From Myxococcaceae bacterium (GTDB lineage Bacteria; Myxococcota; Myxococcia; Myxococcales; Myxococcaceae): a DNA stretch of 44,858 nucleotides. The translations under genes and the position numbers were made by a program. The notes under the pieces were generated by a model. It was given only the letters and a program-made list of their open reading frames with translations, made no database searches and was not told where the DNA came from. This document shows, one piece after another, positions 8,334-16,330 of this stretch. Location: positions 1-44,858 of the forward strand of contig JAIBBR010000028.1 of NCBI GenBank assembly GCA_019694575.1, in the 5' to 3' direction. The stretch's first letter is position 1. Every line of letters starts with the position of its first letter.

Positions 8334-9413
8334 GTGCAACAAGCCAAGCTCAACTTGAAGAACCTCGACTTCGAGGGCCTCACCGCTGCGCTGGCGCCGT
8401 TCAACCCCAGCAAAACCGCGGTGCTCAAACTCTTCGCTTCGGTCTTCGCGCACCACGCCCAGTCGCTCGACGACGTGAAAGCCGCTCCTCAGGTGCCCAA
8501 GCGCGTGTCTGACTGGGTGGTGGCGAACAGCGAGCTACCGTCGCTCACCATCGTCGAGCGCCGCAAGGCTGACGACGGCTTCGTGAAGTACCTCTTTTCG
8601 TCTTCCCTCGGAGGTCGCTTCGAGGCAGTGCGCATTCCCCTCTTTGATACCAAGTACATCGTCTGCGTTTCTTCACAGGTGGGCTGCGCGCTGGCGTGCG
8701 ACTTTTGCCAAACCGGCAAGCTCGGCTTCAAACGCAACTTGGAGTCATGGGAAATCGTCGACCAGGTGATGGCCATTCGCTCTGAAGCCGACCGCCCCGT
8801 GCGCGGCGTGGTGTTCATGGGCATGGGCGAGCCGCTGCTCAATTACAACGAAGCCACCCGCGCCGCCCGCGTCATGTGCCACCCCGCGGGGCTCGCTATT
8901 TCAGGCCGCGCCATCACCTTTTCGACCGCGGGTTGGGTGCCCGGCATTCGTCGTTTTCTGCGCGAAGACTTGCCGTACCGGTTGGCTTTTTCACTGACCT
9001 CGGCGATTGCCGAAAAGCGCGCCCAGGTGCTGCCGGTGGAAAAAACGCACCCCTTGCCCTCATTGGTCGAAGTCATTCGCGAGTACGCGCTCACCCGCAA
9101 AGAACGCGCGATGCTGGCGTACGTGGTGATTGCCGGCTTCAACACCGGGCGTGAAGACGCCGAAGCGCTGGCCCAAACGTTCGACGGCATTCCCATTAAA
9201 GTCGACCTCATCGACGTGTCGGATCCCACGGGAAAGTACCTGCCTCCCGGTGCTGAAGAGCTGAAACGTTTTCGCGACCACCTGCAGATTTTGAAAGCGC
9301 CCATCGCGCGGCGCTATTCAGGAGGCAAAGACATCGCGGCGGCGTGCGGCATGCTCGAAGCCTCGCAGACAGGTGGTGTGCTGCTGCCACAACCTCGGGC
9401 CACGGCGCCGTAA
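8334..9413 (+). CDS. rlmN: Dual-specificity 23S rRNA (A2503)/tRNA (A37) methyltransferase RlmN
   Basis: A radical-SAM enzyme that methylates C2 of A2503 in 23S rRNA and, in studied bacteria, A37 of some tRNAs. The iron-sulfur cluster ligands are Cys118, Cys122 and Cys125 in CALACDFCQTG (CxxxCxxC). GMGEPLLNYNE is the SAM-binding motif, and Cys338 in AACGML is the C-terminal methyl-transfer cysteine; the second is probably Cys118-region chemistry typical of the RlmN/Cfr family. The frame is open further upstream, but that part overlaps the hydrolase gene in another frame. A GTG at 8334 gives 359 residues, the normal family length; a TTG at 8268 is a weaker alternative. The motifs fit RlmN better than the resistance enzyme Cfr. 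Confidence 0.92.
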   Translation: MQQAKLNLKNLDFEGLTAALAPFNPSKTAVLKLFASVFAHHAQSLDDVKAAPQVPKRVSDWVVANSELPSLTIVERRKADDGFVKYLFSSSLGGRFEAVRIPLFDTKYIVCVSSQVGCALACDFCQTGKLGFKRNLESWEIVDQVMAIRSEADRPVRGVVFMGMGEPLLNYNEATRAARVMCHPAGLAISGRAITFSTAGWVPGIRRFLREDLPYRLAFSLTSAIAEKRAQVLPVEKTHPLPSLVEVIREYALTRKERAMLAYVVIAGFNTGREDAEALAQTFDGIPIKVDLIDVSDPTGKYLPPGAEELKRFRDHLQILKAPIARRYSGGKDIAAACGMLEASQTGGVLLPQPRATAP

Positions 9414-9492
9414 AAAAGGTTTGTTGCACCCCATTCGTGCCTCGCGGGTTTGGCGTGCGGCTGATTCATCGGCCACTTTTTCAAAGGTCGCC

Positions 9493-10995
9493 ATGGGCTC
9501 ACGCACAAAAATGTCGAAGGTTTCTGCTCGTTTTCTCGCCGTGGGTTTCACGCTGGGGTTTCTGCTTGCCGTGGTGCCCGCTTGCAGCACGGCTCCCGCG
9601 CCCACGTGCAGCGCTGATTGCAGAGGCTGCTGCTCATCAACCGGCCAGTGCGAGGGCGGCTTCGCGCCCGGCGCCTGTGGCATCAACGGCAACGCGTGCG
9701 TGCAGTGCCCCTTCAACCAAACCTGCATCGGCGGTTTGTGCGGCCTGATTACCGGCTCTGGCGGCAACAGCGGCACGGGCGGAGGTACCAACGCTGGTGG
9801 TGGTAACACTCCAACGGGTGGCGGCAACACCGGCGGCGGCGAAACACCAATGGGAGGCGGGCCCGGCGGCGGCATCAATACCGGCGGCGGTAACACTCCA
9901 ACGGGCGGTGGCGTCAACACCGGCGGCGGTGAAGCACCGATGGGAGGCGGGCCTGGCGGCGGAGGCGGCATCGCCCCATGCAACAGCAACAATTGCGCTG
10001 GCTGTTGCGCCAACAATGTCTGTTGGCCGGGCGTCGCATCGAACAATTGCGGCAGCGGGGGAAAAAGCTGCGCCATTTGCCAGGTGAACCAGGCCTGCAT
10101 CGCAGGTGATTGCATGCAGACCGGTACGGGTGGCAGTACCGGCACCGGTGGAGGTGGAGGAACGGGCGGCGGACAAGGCAACGGCCAAATCGGCAGCGCG
10201 TGCACCACCGACAACGACTGCTCGGCGTTGGGCACGGGCTTCAAATGTCGCAAAGTGACCGACAACGGCGTCACCTACCCACAGGGCTACTGCACTTCAC
10301 CTTGCTCGACACCCCATATGCCGTGCGGCATCAATGCCGCAGGCCTTTGCCGTGGTGGCCCCGAGGACATTACCGTGTGGGGCCGAGGTGAGAAAGCCGG
10401 CATGTGCTTCGCGCGTTGCCCAACGCCCGGTCAAAACACCGGTTGCCGCAGCGGCTACACCTGCATTGACGTCACCGGACCAGACGACCCGGGCATCTGC
10501 TGGCTCAACCCTCTTCCCGATTGGTACGGAGGCACCCCGGCGAACAAAGTAGGCAACGCTTGCACCAACAATTCGCAATGCCAAAACCCGCCCGACCCGG
10601 TGCTCGGCTTCTGTCAGCCACAAGCTGCGAGCGGCAGCTTTCAAGGCGGCATGTGCAGCGCAGCTTGCTATGATGACGCCACCGGCACCCTCTGCGGCAT
10701 AGGTAAACTCTGCGCAAGAGACGTCGACTCACAAACAATGCAGTACACCGGCGCCGGCTTCTGCGTCACCCGCTGTACGCCGAGCAGCGGCAAGAGCGAG
10801 GCAAACCGGCCGGGTTACACCTGCTACACCATCAGCGACCCCAACGGTTTCGACACGGGCATGCTCTTTCCCTCATGCGACAGCCAAAGCGGCTTCTGCT
10901 CTCAATACCCGGGCACAACGTGCAACAGCAGCACCGGTTACTGCTGCACGGGCGACGGCGGGTGCGCAGAATTCTTACCCTTCATCGGCCAGTAA
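9493..10995 (+). CDS. Cys-rich, Gly-linker lipoprotein
   Basis: A 500-residue predicted lipoprotein of unknown function. The signal sequence ends in VVPAC with Cys31 as the lipidated residue. Two related Cys-rich modules follow (about 36-80 and 168-210), each with the pattern C..C.GCC....C, then CG..G..C..C...Q.C....C. A Gly/Thr/Asn-rich linker of tandem repeats separates them, and a second Gly linker follows at about 211-230. The rest holds further Cys-containing segments (GSACTTDNDCSALGTGFKC and similar) like those in other myxobacterial surface proteins. The start at 9493 has AAAGGT five bases upstream; an ATG at 9511 is possible. It is probably anchored to the outer membrane, with the disulfide-rich modules outside. 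Confidence 0.85.
   Translation: MGSRTKMSKVSARFLAVGFTLGFLLAVVPACSTAPAPTCSADCRGCCSSTGQCEGGFAPGACGINGNACVQCPFNQTCIGGLCGLITGSGGNSGTGGGTNAGGGNTPTGGGNTGGGETPMGGGPGGGINTGGGNTPTGGGVNTGGGEAPMGGGPGGGGGIAPCNSNNCAGCCANNVCWPGVASNNCGSGGKSCAICQVNQACIAGDCMQTGTGGSTGTGGGGGTGGGQGNGQIGSACTTDNDCSALGTGFKCRKVTDNGVTYPQGYCTSPCSTPHMPCGINAAGLCRGGPEDITVWGRGEKAGMCFARCPTPGQNTGCRSGYTCIDVTGPDDPGICWLNPLPDWYGGTPANKVGNACTNNSQCQNPPDPVLGFCQPQAASGSFQGGMCSAACYDDATGTLCGIGKLCARDVDSQTMQYTGAGFCVTRCTPSSGKSEANRPGYTCYTISDPNGFDTGMLFPSCDSQSGFCSQYPGTTCNSSTGYCCTGDGGCAEFLPFIGQ
9805..9978 (+). repeat. 87-base tandem repeat coding for a Gly-rich linker
   Basis: Two consecutive copies of a 29-codon unit begin at AACACT at 9805 and 9892. They encode NTPTGGG-NTGGG-E(T/A)PMGGGPGGG linkers in the lipoprotein; the second copy has a one-codon insertion. 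The copies are nearly identical at the DNA level, which suggests a recent duplication and likely length variation between strains. Confidence 0.8.
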
Positions 10996-11100
10996 ACGCT
11001 TGTTGCGGCAGCGGGTTTGCCACGAAAGAATGTCGACCCCAGACGCCGCGTCAGTTTCGGCGCGGTTTTGAAAAAAAGCATTCTTTACAAGGAGCATTCG

Positions 11101-11748
11101 ATGCGGCACTTGCTGGTGGTGGGTGTACTGCTGTGCGCAGCGCAGACCTGGGCCGACGACCGGGGCGGCTGGCGCAACGACGACGTGGTGCTCGACAAGA
11201 GCGATTTGCTGCGTCAGGTGCAGACCGCGCTCCAGAACGTCAATGACGCGCTCGCCCGCGCTTCGCGGCGTGACCGCCAAGTGCTGACTTTGCTGCAGAA
11301 CGCCCGCGCCGAGTTAGAACGCACCCGCAGTGCGCTCGAAGCGGCGCCCCGGGCCCGCGACTGGAGCCGTGACAACCGTCGAGATGACAGACGAGATGAC
11401 AGACGTGATGACCGTCGCGACGAGGGGGTGGTGCCGCCCCCTCCGCCGGTGGCCGCTCCAGTGGTGTACCCAATGGCCGCGCCACAGTTTGGTGCGCTGC
11501 GCCGGGCGATTCGCGGTGAATCATTTTCAGCCAACAAGCTGCGCGTGCTCGAGCAAGCGGTGACGGCGCATTATTTCGTGGTGGCGCAAGTGGCCGAGGT
11601 GCTGGGCGACTTCGACTTCTCGCAAGACAAGCTGCAGGCGGCGCGGCTGCTTCAGCCGCGCATTTTAGACCCCGAAAACAAATTCAAGCTCTACGAAGTG
11701 TTCACCTTTGGGAACGACAAAGAAGAGCTGAAGCGCATTTTGCAATAG
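11101..11748 (+). CDS. Secreted DUF4476-like protein
   Basis: A 215-residue exported protein. A signal peptide (about 1-18, ending TWADD) is followed by a helical, probably coiled-coil region (about 35-80), then a charged RRDD repeat (about 93-105) encoded by a 12-base DNA repeat, a short proline run, and a C-terminal domain (about 130-215). That domain fits DUF4476: FGALRRAIRGESFSANKL, HYFVVAQVAEVLGDFDF, then DPENKFKLYEVFTFGNDKEEL. The function of DUF4476 is not established. AAGGAG before the ATG supports the start. Its 3' end converges on the next gene 12 bases away. Confidence 0.8.
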   Translation: MRHLLVVGVLLCAAQTWADDRGGWRNDDVVLDKSDLLRQVQTALQNVNDALARASRRDRQVLTLLQNARAELERTRSALEAAPRARDWSRDNRRDDRRDDRRDDRRDEGVVPPPPPVAAPVVYPMAAPQFGALRRAIRGESFSANKLRVLEQAVTAHYFVVAQVAEVLGDFDFSQDKLQAARLLQPRILDPENKFKLYEVFTFGNDKEELKRILQ

Positions 11749-11760
11749 CGCGGGGCTGCT

Positions 11761-12561
11761 TCAGCGCAAGTTGCGAATCTGGTTAAGAATCTCTGCGCGG
11801 TTGGCGAGATTCGCAGCGATGCGCGATTCGAAGATGCTTAGGGCGGTTTTTAACTTCGCCTGCTCACTCAGCAAATCTTTCAACTGGCCAGCGACCGTTT
11901 TGTACTCGTCGGTGCCCGGAGTCAGCGTCGACAACAAGGTCTCGGTCTTCTGAAGATTGCCGTTCAAGACATTCAGCTGCTCAGTCACCTGTGTGAATTC
12001 GGTGTCGATGTCGCGAAGTATTCCGTCAATTTGGGCAACGTTGCCGCCAATCGCTTCGGTGAGCGCTTGCTGCTGCTTAGGCGGCAAAGCTTGGGCCACG
12101 CGCCGGGGCTCCAAAGGCCGAAGCGCCAACGACAATCGCTCGTACAAGTCACCCAACTCGGCCCGCGCAGGGTTCGCGTAGAAGGCCTTCGCCGACTCCA
12201 CCTGCGTGAAAGTCGGCTGACCCGTTAAGCCCTTGAGGGGTGAGCCTGCCTCAAGCGTGTCGATACGGGTGCGAAGCGCTCCAATGTCTTCTTTCGCCAG
12301 CCAACCCGCCGGCAGGTCCGTGCGCACCGGAGTCGGCACACCACGATCAACCGCACCACGGTATTGAAACTCGTGATTCTTGGCCGCGAGCTGAATGAAC
12401 CCGAAAACCTCGTCGCCACTCTGCCGGTTCAAATAGAGCGTATAGTCGGCCATTTCGCTGGCTGCGTTGCTCCAATGATTTTTGTCGATCTTTGAATTTG
12501 AAATAGGGCCGTTCGAAGAAGAGATGGCCGTGCTCAAAATTGAAGGCGAAAGAGCAACCAT
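11761..12561 (-). CDS. Unrecognised protein with C-terminal coiled coil
   Basis: A 266-residue protein I do not recognise. The N-terminal 35 residues are Ser/Asn/Ile-rich and disorder-like, with no signal peptide. Residues about 38-70 (DYTLYLNRQSGDEVFGFIQL) look like a small beta domain. The C-terminal half (about 150-266) is strongly helical with heptad-like spacing (IDTEFTQVTEQLNVLNGNL and onward), suggesting a coiled coil. The first part and upstream DNA are richer in A and T than the neighbours. It has its own transcription unit, converging on the DUF4476 gene. Confidence 0.65.
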   Translation of the reverse strand: MVALSPSILSTAISSSNGPISNSKIDKNHWSNAASEMADYTLYLNRQSGDEVFGFIQLAAKNHEFQYRGAVDRGVPTPVRTDLPAGWLAKEDIGALRTRIDTLEAGSPLKGLTGQPTFTQVESAKAFYANPARAELGDLYERLSLALRPLEPRRVAQALPPKQQQALTEAIGGNVAQIDGILRDIDTEFTQVTEQLNVLNGNLQKTETLLSTLTPGTDEYKTVAGQLKDLLSEQAKLKTALSIFESRIAANLANRAEILNQIRNLR

Positions 12562-12705
12562 AGAGAACTCCCGAGAAAGTGTTTTAGCTGTCCTACATCA
12601 ACCTTCATGCCAACACCCCGTGTCCAAAAATCAAGCAGTTGTAGAGGCAATCGTTGCGATCATGCTTCTTTTATAGGTGGCGCTGCCTCACCGAACGCGC
12701 GGGAA

Positions 12706-13215
12706 CTACACCGCGGGAGCCGCCGCACCGGGCTCCACCGTCGCCGCACGAGGCTCGAGCGCGTAGGTCAACTTCGACAGCACTTCTTGTGCGTGCTCAA
12801 TCTTGACGGCTTCAAGCTCGGCGATGGCCTGCTTCACCGCTGCTTCAACCGTACCTTCTGAATTCAAATCGGTTTCACGGCCCTTCTGGGTCAGCCCCAA
12901 AAAGGCGCGCCGGCGGTCTCGCGGGTGAGGCCTTCGGGTAATCAGCTCCAACGCTTCGAGCCGCTTCAAAATGCCCGTCAGCGTGCTGGGGTGAATATGC
13001 AGAATGCCCGCCAGCTCGCGCGCGGCAATGCCGGGAAAACGGCCCACCATGCGAACCACCAACCGCTGCGGCCCGGTCACTCCCAACTGGGTCACCATGC
13101 GCTTCGACGACTTTTGCAATGCGTGATCAAGCGCCCAAATGACACGCAAGAACTCAAGCACGTCGCCCAACGGGGGCACGGCCTCACTCTCTCTCATCGA
13201 ACTTTCGGTGGTCAC
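12706..13215 (-). CDS. MarR-family regulator of the trehalose operon (predicted)
   Basis: A 169-residue winged-helix regulator. The core includes LGVTGPQRLVVRMVGRFPG, the recognition region ARELAGILHIHPSTLTGILK and the wing RPHPRDRRRAFLGLT, in the order expected for MarR. A Pro/Ala tail ends the protein. The GTG start at 13215 is fixed by AGGAGG five bases upstream and lies 1 base beyond the otsB stop, so it is the last gene of an otsA-otsB-marR operon. An AT-rich MarR-like palindrome in the otsA/GH15 divergent region at about 16.26 kb is the obvious candidate target. The ligand is unknown. Confidence 0.9.
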   Translation of the reverse strand: MTTESSMRESEAVPPLGDVLEFLRVIWALDHALQKSSKRMVTQLGVTGPQRLVVRMVGRFPGIAARELAGILHIHPSTLTGILKRLEALELITRRPHPRDRRRAFLGLTQKGRETDLNSEGTVEAAVKQAIAELEAVKIEHAQEVLSKLTYALEPRAATVEPGAAAPAV

Positions 13216-13216
13216 T

Positions 13217-13993
13217 TTAGCCTCCTGCTCGCTGTTGATGTTCACCGCCCGCGCGTAGCTCGAGCAGCACCTTGAGAAGCTCGTCAATTTCTCCCTGATT
13301 CAACAAACAATATGTCGCCAAAGACTTCGCGCTCGAGCCAACTCGAATGGTGAGGAGCCTGCCGGGTTGGTCTAACGTGAAAACGTCTTCGTCGGTTTCG
13401 TCATCTCCCACGTAAATGGCGGTATCGCAATGAAGCCGCGCCCTTTCTCGTTCGAGCGCCATGCCTTTGTGCGGTGCATCGAAGGGCAAAATGTTCACCA
13501 CCGCCTTACCGCCGATGATGCGTACCGGCCCCAAACCGACCGCCGCCTTCAAAATGGCCCGCCGCGCCTTCTTCTTCGCGCGCGAACGGCGGTAATGCAC
13601 CGCCACCGAGAAATTTTTGTCTTCCACGCGCACGCCCGGCAACGTCTTGGCCAGTTGCTGCAGTGCCGGCAGCCACCCGCGCACTTCTTTGACAAAGCGC
13701 TCGCTGCCTTCCCACGGTTCAAGGCCATGGTTGCCGACGATGCTCACCACCTTCACCCCTTGCAGCCGCTCCCGCGCGTCGGCTTGCGCCCGCCCCGAAA
13801 TCACCGCGCAGGGGTAGCGCTGGGTCACTTGTTCTAACAAGGCATGCGTCGAAGGCCGCATGAAGGCTTGCTTGGGGTCAGTCACAATGGGAGCCAACGT
13901 ACCGTCGTAATCGAAGGCCAACAGCACGCTCGACCACGCGAATTGCTGCAGCACGCTGCGGTTGGTCTTCGAGAGTATGCGCATCATGGTCAT
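13217..13993 (-). CDS. otsB: Trehalose-6-phosphate phosphatase
   Basis: A HAD-superfamily phosphatase that removes phosphate from trehalose 6-phosphate, the second step of the OtsAB pathway. The nucleophile motif FDYDGTLAPI lies near residue 30, the second motif is VISGR, and the Mg-binding motif GDDETDEDVF is near residue 200. The length of about 258 residues is typical. The ATG at 13993 is chosen; a GTG at 14005 is possible and would extend it by four codons. Either way it abuts or overlaps the otsA stop at 13998-14000, so the two are translated from one message. Confidence 0.93.
   Translation of the reverse strand: MTMMRILSKTNRSVLQQFAWSSVLLAFDYDGTLAPIVTDPKQAFMRPSTHALLEQVTQRYPCAVISGRAQADARERLQGVKVVSIVGNHGLEPWEGSERFVKEVRGWLPALQQLAKTLPGVRVEDKNFSVAVHYRRSRAKKKARRAILKAAVGLGPVRIIGGKAVVNILPFDAPHKGMALERERARLHCDTAIYVGDDETDEDVFTLDQPGRLLTIRVGSSAKSLATYCLLNQGEIDELLKVLLELRAGGEHQQRAGG
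13221..13226 (-). promoter_or_regulatory. Shine-Dalgarno AGGAGG for marR
   Basis: AGGAGG lies within the last codons of otsB, five bases before the GTG at 13215. It decides the marR start against upstream in-frame alternatives that would overlap otsB. Confidence 0.8.
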
Positions 13994-13997
13994 GGCT

Positions 13998-16241
13998 TCA
14001 CCCACCTTCCGCGGTCAACAAATGCTCACTGAGCCTGCCGGTCAGGCGGTCACGGCGACGCAACCGCGCGGCGTCGACCAACATGCGGCCCGCCCAACGG
14101 TACACGTTGAACTCAGCCACGAATGACCGCATCGAGCGCATGCGGTCTTGCTGCTCTTCTACGCTCATGTTGAGCGCCATCACCAAAGCCGACGCGGCTT
14201 CGTCGAAGTCGTACGGGTTGACGATGAGCGCTTCGGTCAGCTCGTGCGACGCACCGGTGAAGCTCGAGAGCACCAGCACGCCCTTTTCGTCGTCGCGCGC
14301 GGCGATGAACTCTTTCGCCACCAAGTTCATGCCGTCATGCAGGCTGCTCACGTAACAAAGGTCGGCCGCCCGGTAATACTTGAAGACGGTGGGCGGCTCG
14401 TGGTGCGCGCGAAACAGAACAATCGGCCGGTAATCGTCGCGGCCGAAGCGCTGGTTGATGCGCTGGGCCGTGGCCTCGATTTGCGCGTTGAGCTGCTGGT
14501 AGCGCTCAATCACCGTGCGGCTGGGGGCGGCCAACTGCACGAAGGTGAACCGGCCCACGAAGGCGGGGTAGCGCTCGAGCATGCGCTCCACGGCCAAGAG
14601 CCGCTCTTCGATGCCCTTGGTGTAGTCGAGCCGGTCGACGCCCACGCCCAAAAGCGCGTCAGGCTTCAAACCCAGCTCGGCAAAAACCGCGGCCCGGCAT
14701 TCGGCCACCGGGGGCGAGAGCTGCGCCCAGTGGTTCGGCCACTCCACTGAAATGGGGTACGGCCGCACCAAGGTGGCGCGCTGGTGGTGCACGATGGCGC
14801 TCTGCCCACGGTCGGTGCGCGACTCCATGAAACGCTCGACGCTGTCGACGAAGTTGTTGCAGTGCACGGGGGTGTGAAAACCCAGAATCGAGCTGCCCAA
14901 CATGCCTTCCAACAATTCGTTGCGCCACGGGCAAATGCCGAAGCGCTCTGAATTGGGCCACGGTATGTGCCAGAACATCAGCACCGTCGCGCGCGGCAGA
15001 CGGTCGCGAATCATCTTCGGGGCCAGCGCGAAGTGATAGTCCTGCACCAAGATAATGGGGTCGGGCGAGTCGACTTCTTCACACACCGCGTCGGCGAACT
15101 TTTGATTCACCGCGCGGTAGCACTTGTAGTCTTCACCGCGAAAGAGCGGTCGGGTGTGCGCCAAGTGACACAACGGCCACAGCCCTTCGTTGGAAAAACC
15201 GTAATAGTAGCCTTTCTCTTCTTCGGGGCTGAGCCACACCCGCCGCACCACGTACGACTCTTCGCCGGGAGGCACCTTCACCCGCCCCTTCGCATCGACC
15301 GTGGCCCGGTCAGCTGAGCCGCCGCCATGCGCCACCCAGGTGCCTGAGCAGGCGCGCATCACCGGTTCGAGCGCCGTCACCAAACCACTCGCCGGGTGCA
15401 ACACCTTGGTGCGGCCGTCTTCGGTGCGCTCATGAATGTACGGCTCGCGGTTGGCGAGAATCACCACCTTCTCGCCGTGCAAGTGACGGTTGAGCGTGTG
15501 CTTCAAGCGCTGCGGAGTCCACGCGCCGCCCTGAATGTCGGCCTCGCGCTCGGTAGAAATGCGGTCTATCAGCTCACGCACGTCTTGCAGCAGAGGCTGA
15601 AACTCTGGCCGCGGCCCGCCGCCTCGCACCAAGCGCCGCAACTCATTTGACCAACTGCGCCATGAGAGCCGTATCGCCACCAGGGTGATGAGCGACGCCG
15701 CGCCCGCCAACACCGCGAAGGCCACCAAAATGAAGCGCTGGGTTTTACCCTCGCGCCGCGCCACGAAATTGAGGTCGTGCACCAGGGCCACGAAGCCGAG
15801 CGGCACGTCTTGGTCGAGCACCGGTATGGTGCTCACTTGCACATCACCGCCGGGCAGAGTGGCCTTGGTCCACCACACTTTCCACTCCGGGCCGGGCGCG
15901 TTGGCCGCCGGCCGTACGTGCAAGCCAAGCTCATTGCAATTGAACCGACGGGGAAAATCTTGGGTCTCGGCGAGCAACGAAGCGTCGGCGTTGCAAGCAG
16001 CCACTCCCATGATGCGCTCGTCGTGCAGAATTTCGGTGAGCAACCCTTTCAGCCCATCGCCCGGGGTTTCCCAATGGCGAATCAAACCCTGCCGGGCTCC
16101 GTTCACCACCAACTGCGCACGCAGGTTGATGTCTTTTTCCCACCAGTCGCGGGTGGTGTCGTGAACCACCCGCCACGCCAAGTAGGTGAGTACCCCCAGG
16201 CAAACCATCAAAACGCCTAGGAACTTAACGACTCTGAACAT
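13998..16241 (-). CDS. otsA: Membrane-anchored trehalose-6-phosphate synthase with N-terminal sensor-like region
   Basis: Makes trehalose 6-phosphate from UDP-glucose and glucose 6-phosphate. The 747-residue protein is far longer than the usual 450-500. The GT20 catalytic domain occupies about 258-730, with ILANREPY at its start, VQDYHFALAP near 399-408, GVDRLDYTKGIEERL near 534-548 and SLHDGMNLVAKEF near 633-645, the motifs holding the substrate-contacting residues. Ahead of it are a transmembrane helix (about 4-24), an extracytoplasmic region of about 145 residues, a second helix (about 170-192) and a linker resembling HAMP/signalling helices, an arrangement typical of receptor inputs. Regulation by an external signal is inference. 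AAAGG precedes the ATG. Confidence 0.93.
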   Translation of the reverse strand: MFRVVKFLGVLMVCLGVLTYLAWRVVHDTTRDWWEKDINLRAQLVVNGARQGLIRHWETPGDGLKGLLTEILHDERIMGVAACNADASLLAETQDFPRRFNCNELGLHVRPAANAPGPEWKVWWTKATLPGGDVQVSTIPVLDQDVPLGFVALVHDLNFVARREGKTQRFILVAFAVLAGAASLITLVAIRLSWRSWSNELRRLVRGGGPRPEFQPLLQDVRELIDRISTEREADIQGGAWTPQRLKHTLNRHLHGEKVVILANREPYIHERTEDGRTKVLHPASGLVTALEPVMRACSGTWVAHGGGSADRATVDAKGRVKVPPGEESYVVRRVWLSPEEEKGYYYGFSNEGLWPLCHLAHTRPLFRGEDYKCYRAVNQKFADAVCEEVDSPDPIILVQDYHFALAPKMIRDRLPRATVLMFWHIPWPNSERFGICPWRNELLEGMLGSSILGFHTPVHCNNFVDSVERFMESRTDRGQSAIVHHQRATLVRPYPISVEWPNHWAQLSPPVAECRAAVFAELGLKPDALLGVGVDRLDYTKGIEERLLAVERMLERYPAFVGRFTFVQLAAPSRTVIERYQQLNAQIEATAQRINQRFGRDDYRPIVLFRAHHEPPTVFKYYRAADLCYVSSLHDGMNLVAKEFIAARDDEKGVLVLSSFTGASHELTEALIVNPYDFDEAASALVMALNMSVEEQQDRMRSMRSFVAEFNVYRWAGRMLVDAARLRRRDRLTGRLSEHLLTAEGG

Positions 16242-16254
16242 AATGCCTTTTTAC

Positions 16255-16301
16255 GCATAAATTTGTTTGTAAGCAAATCAATTAATGCTTACTGTTTATG
16301 C
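16255..16301. promoter_or_regulatory. Nested inverted repeats in the otsA/GH15 divergent promoter region
   Basis: An AT-rich element with two sets of exact 7-base arms: GCATAAA at 16255-16261 pairs with TTTATGC at 16295-16301, and GTAAGCA at 16269-16275 pairs with TGCTTAC at 16286-16292. Inside it, ATTTGTTTGTAAGCAAAT (16261-16278) is an imperfect palindrome of the size MarR proteins bind. It covers the only space between the divergent trehalose genes, so it probably controls both directions. The regulator is inferred to be the MarR protein at the end of the ots operon. Confidence 0.6.
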
Positions 16302-16330
16302 CTGAAACCCGACACCAAGGCGAAAGGGCC

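Noticed and set aside
9318-10274. A 318-codon minus-strand frame rich in proline
   Set aside because: It is the reverse of the Gly-rich lipoprotein; GGC/GGT glycine codons read as Pro/Thr/Ala on the other strand. It has no domain or ribosome-binding site.
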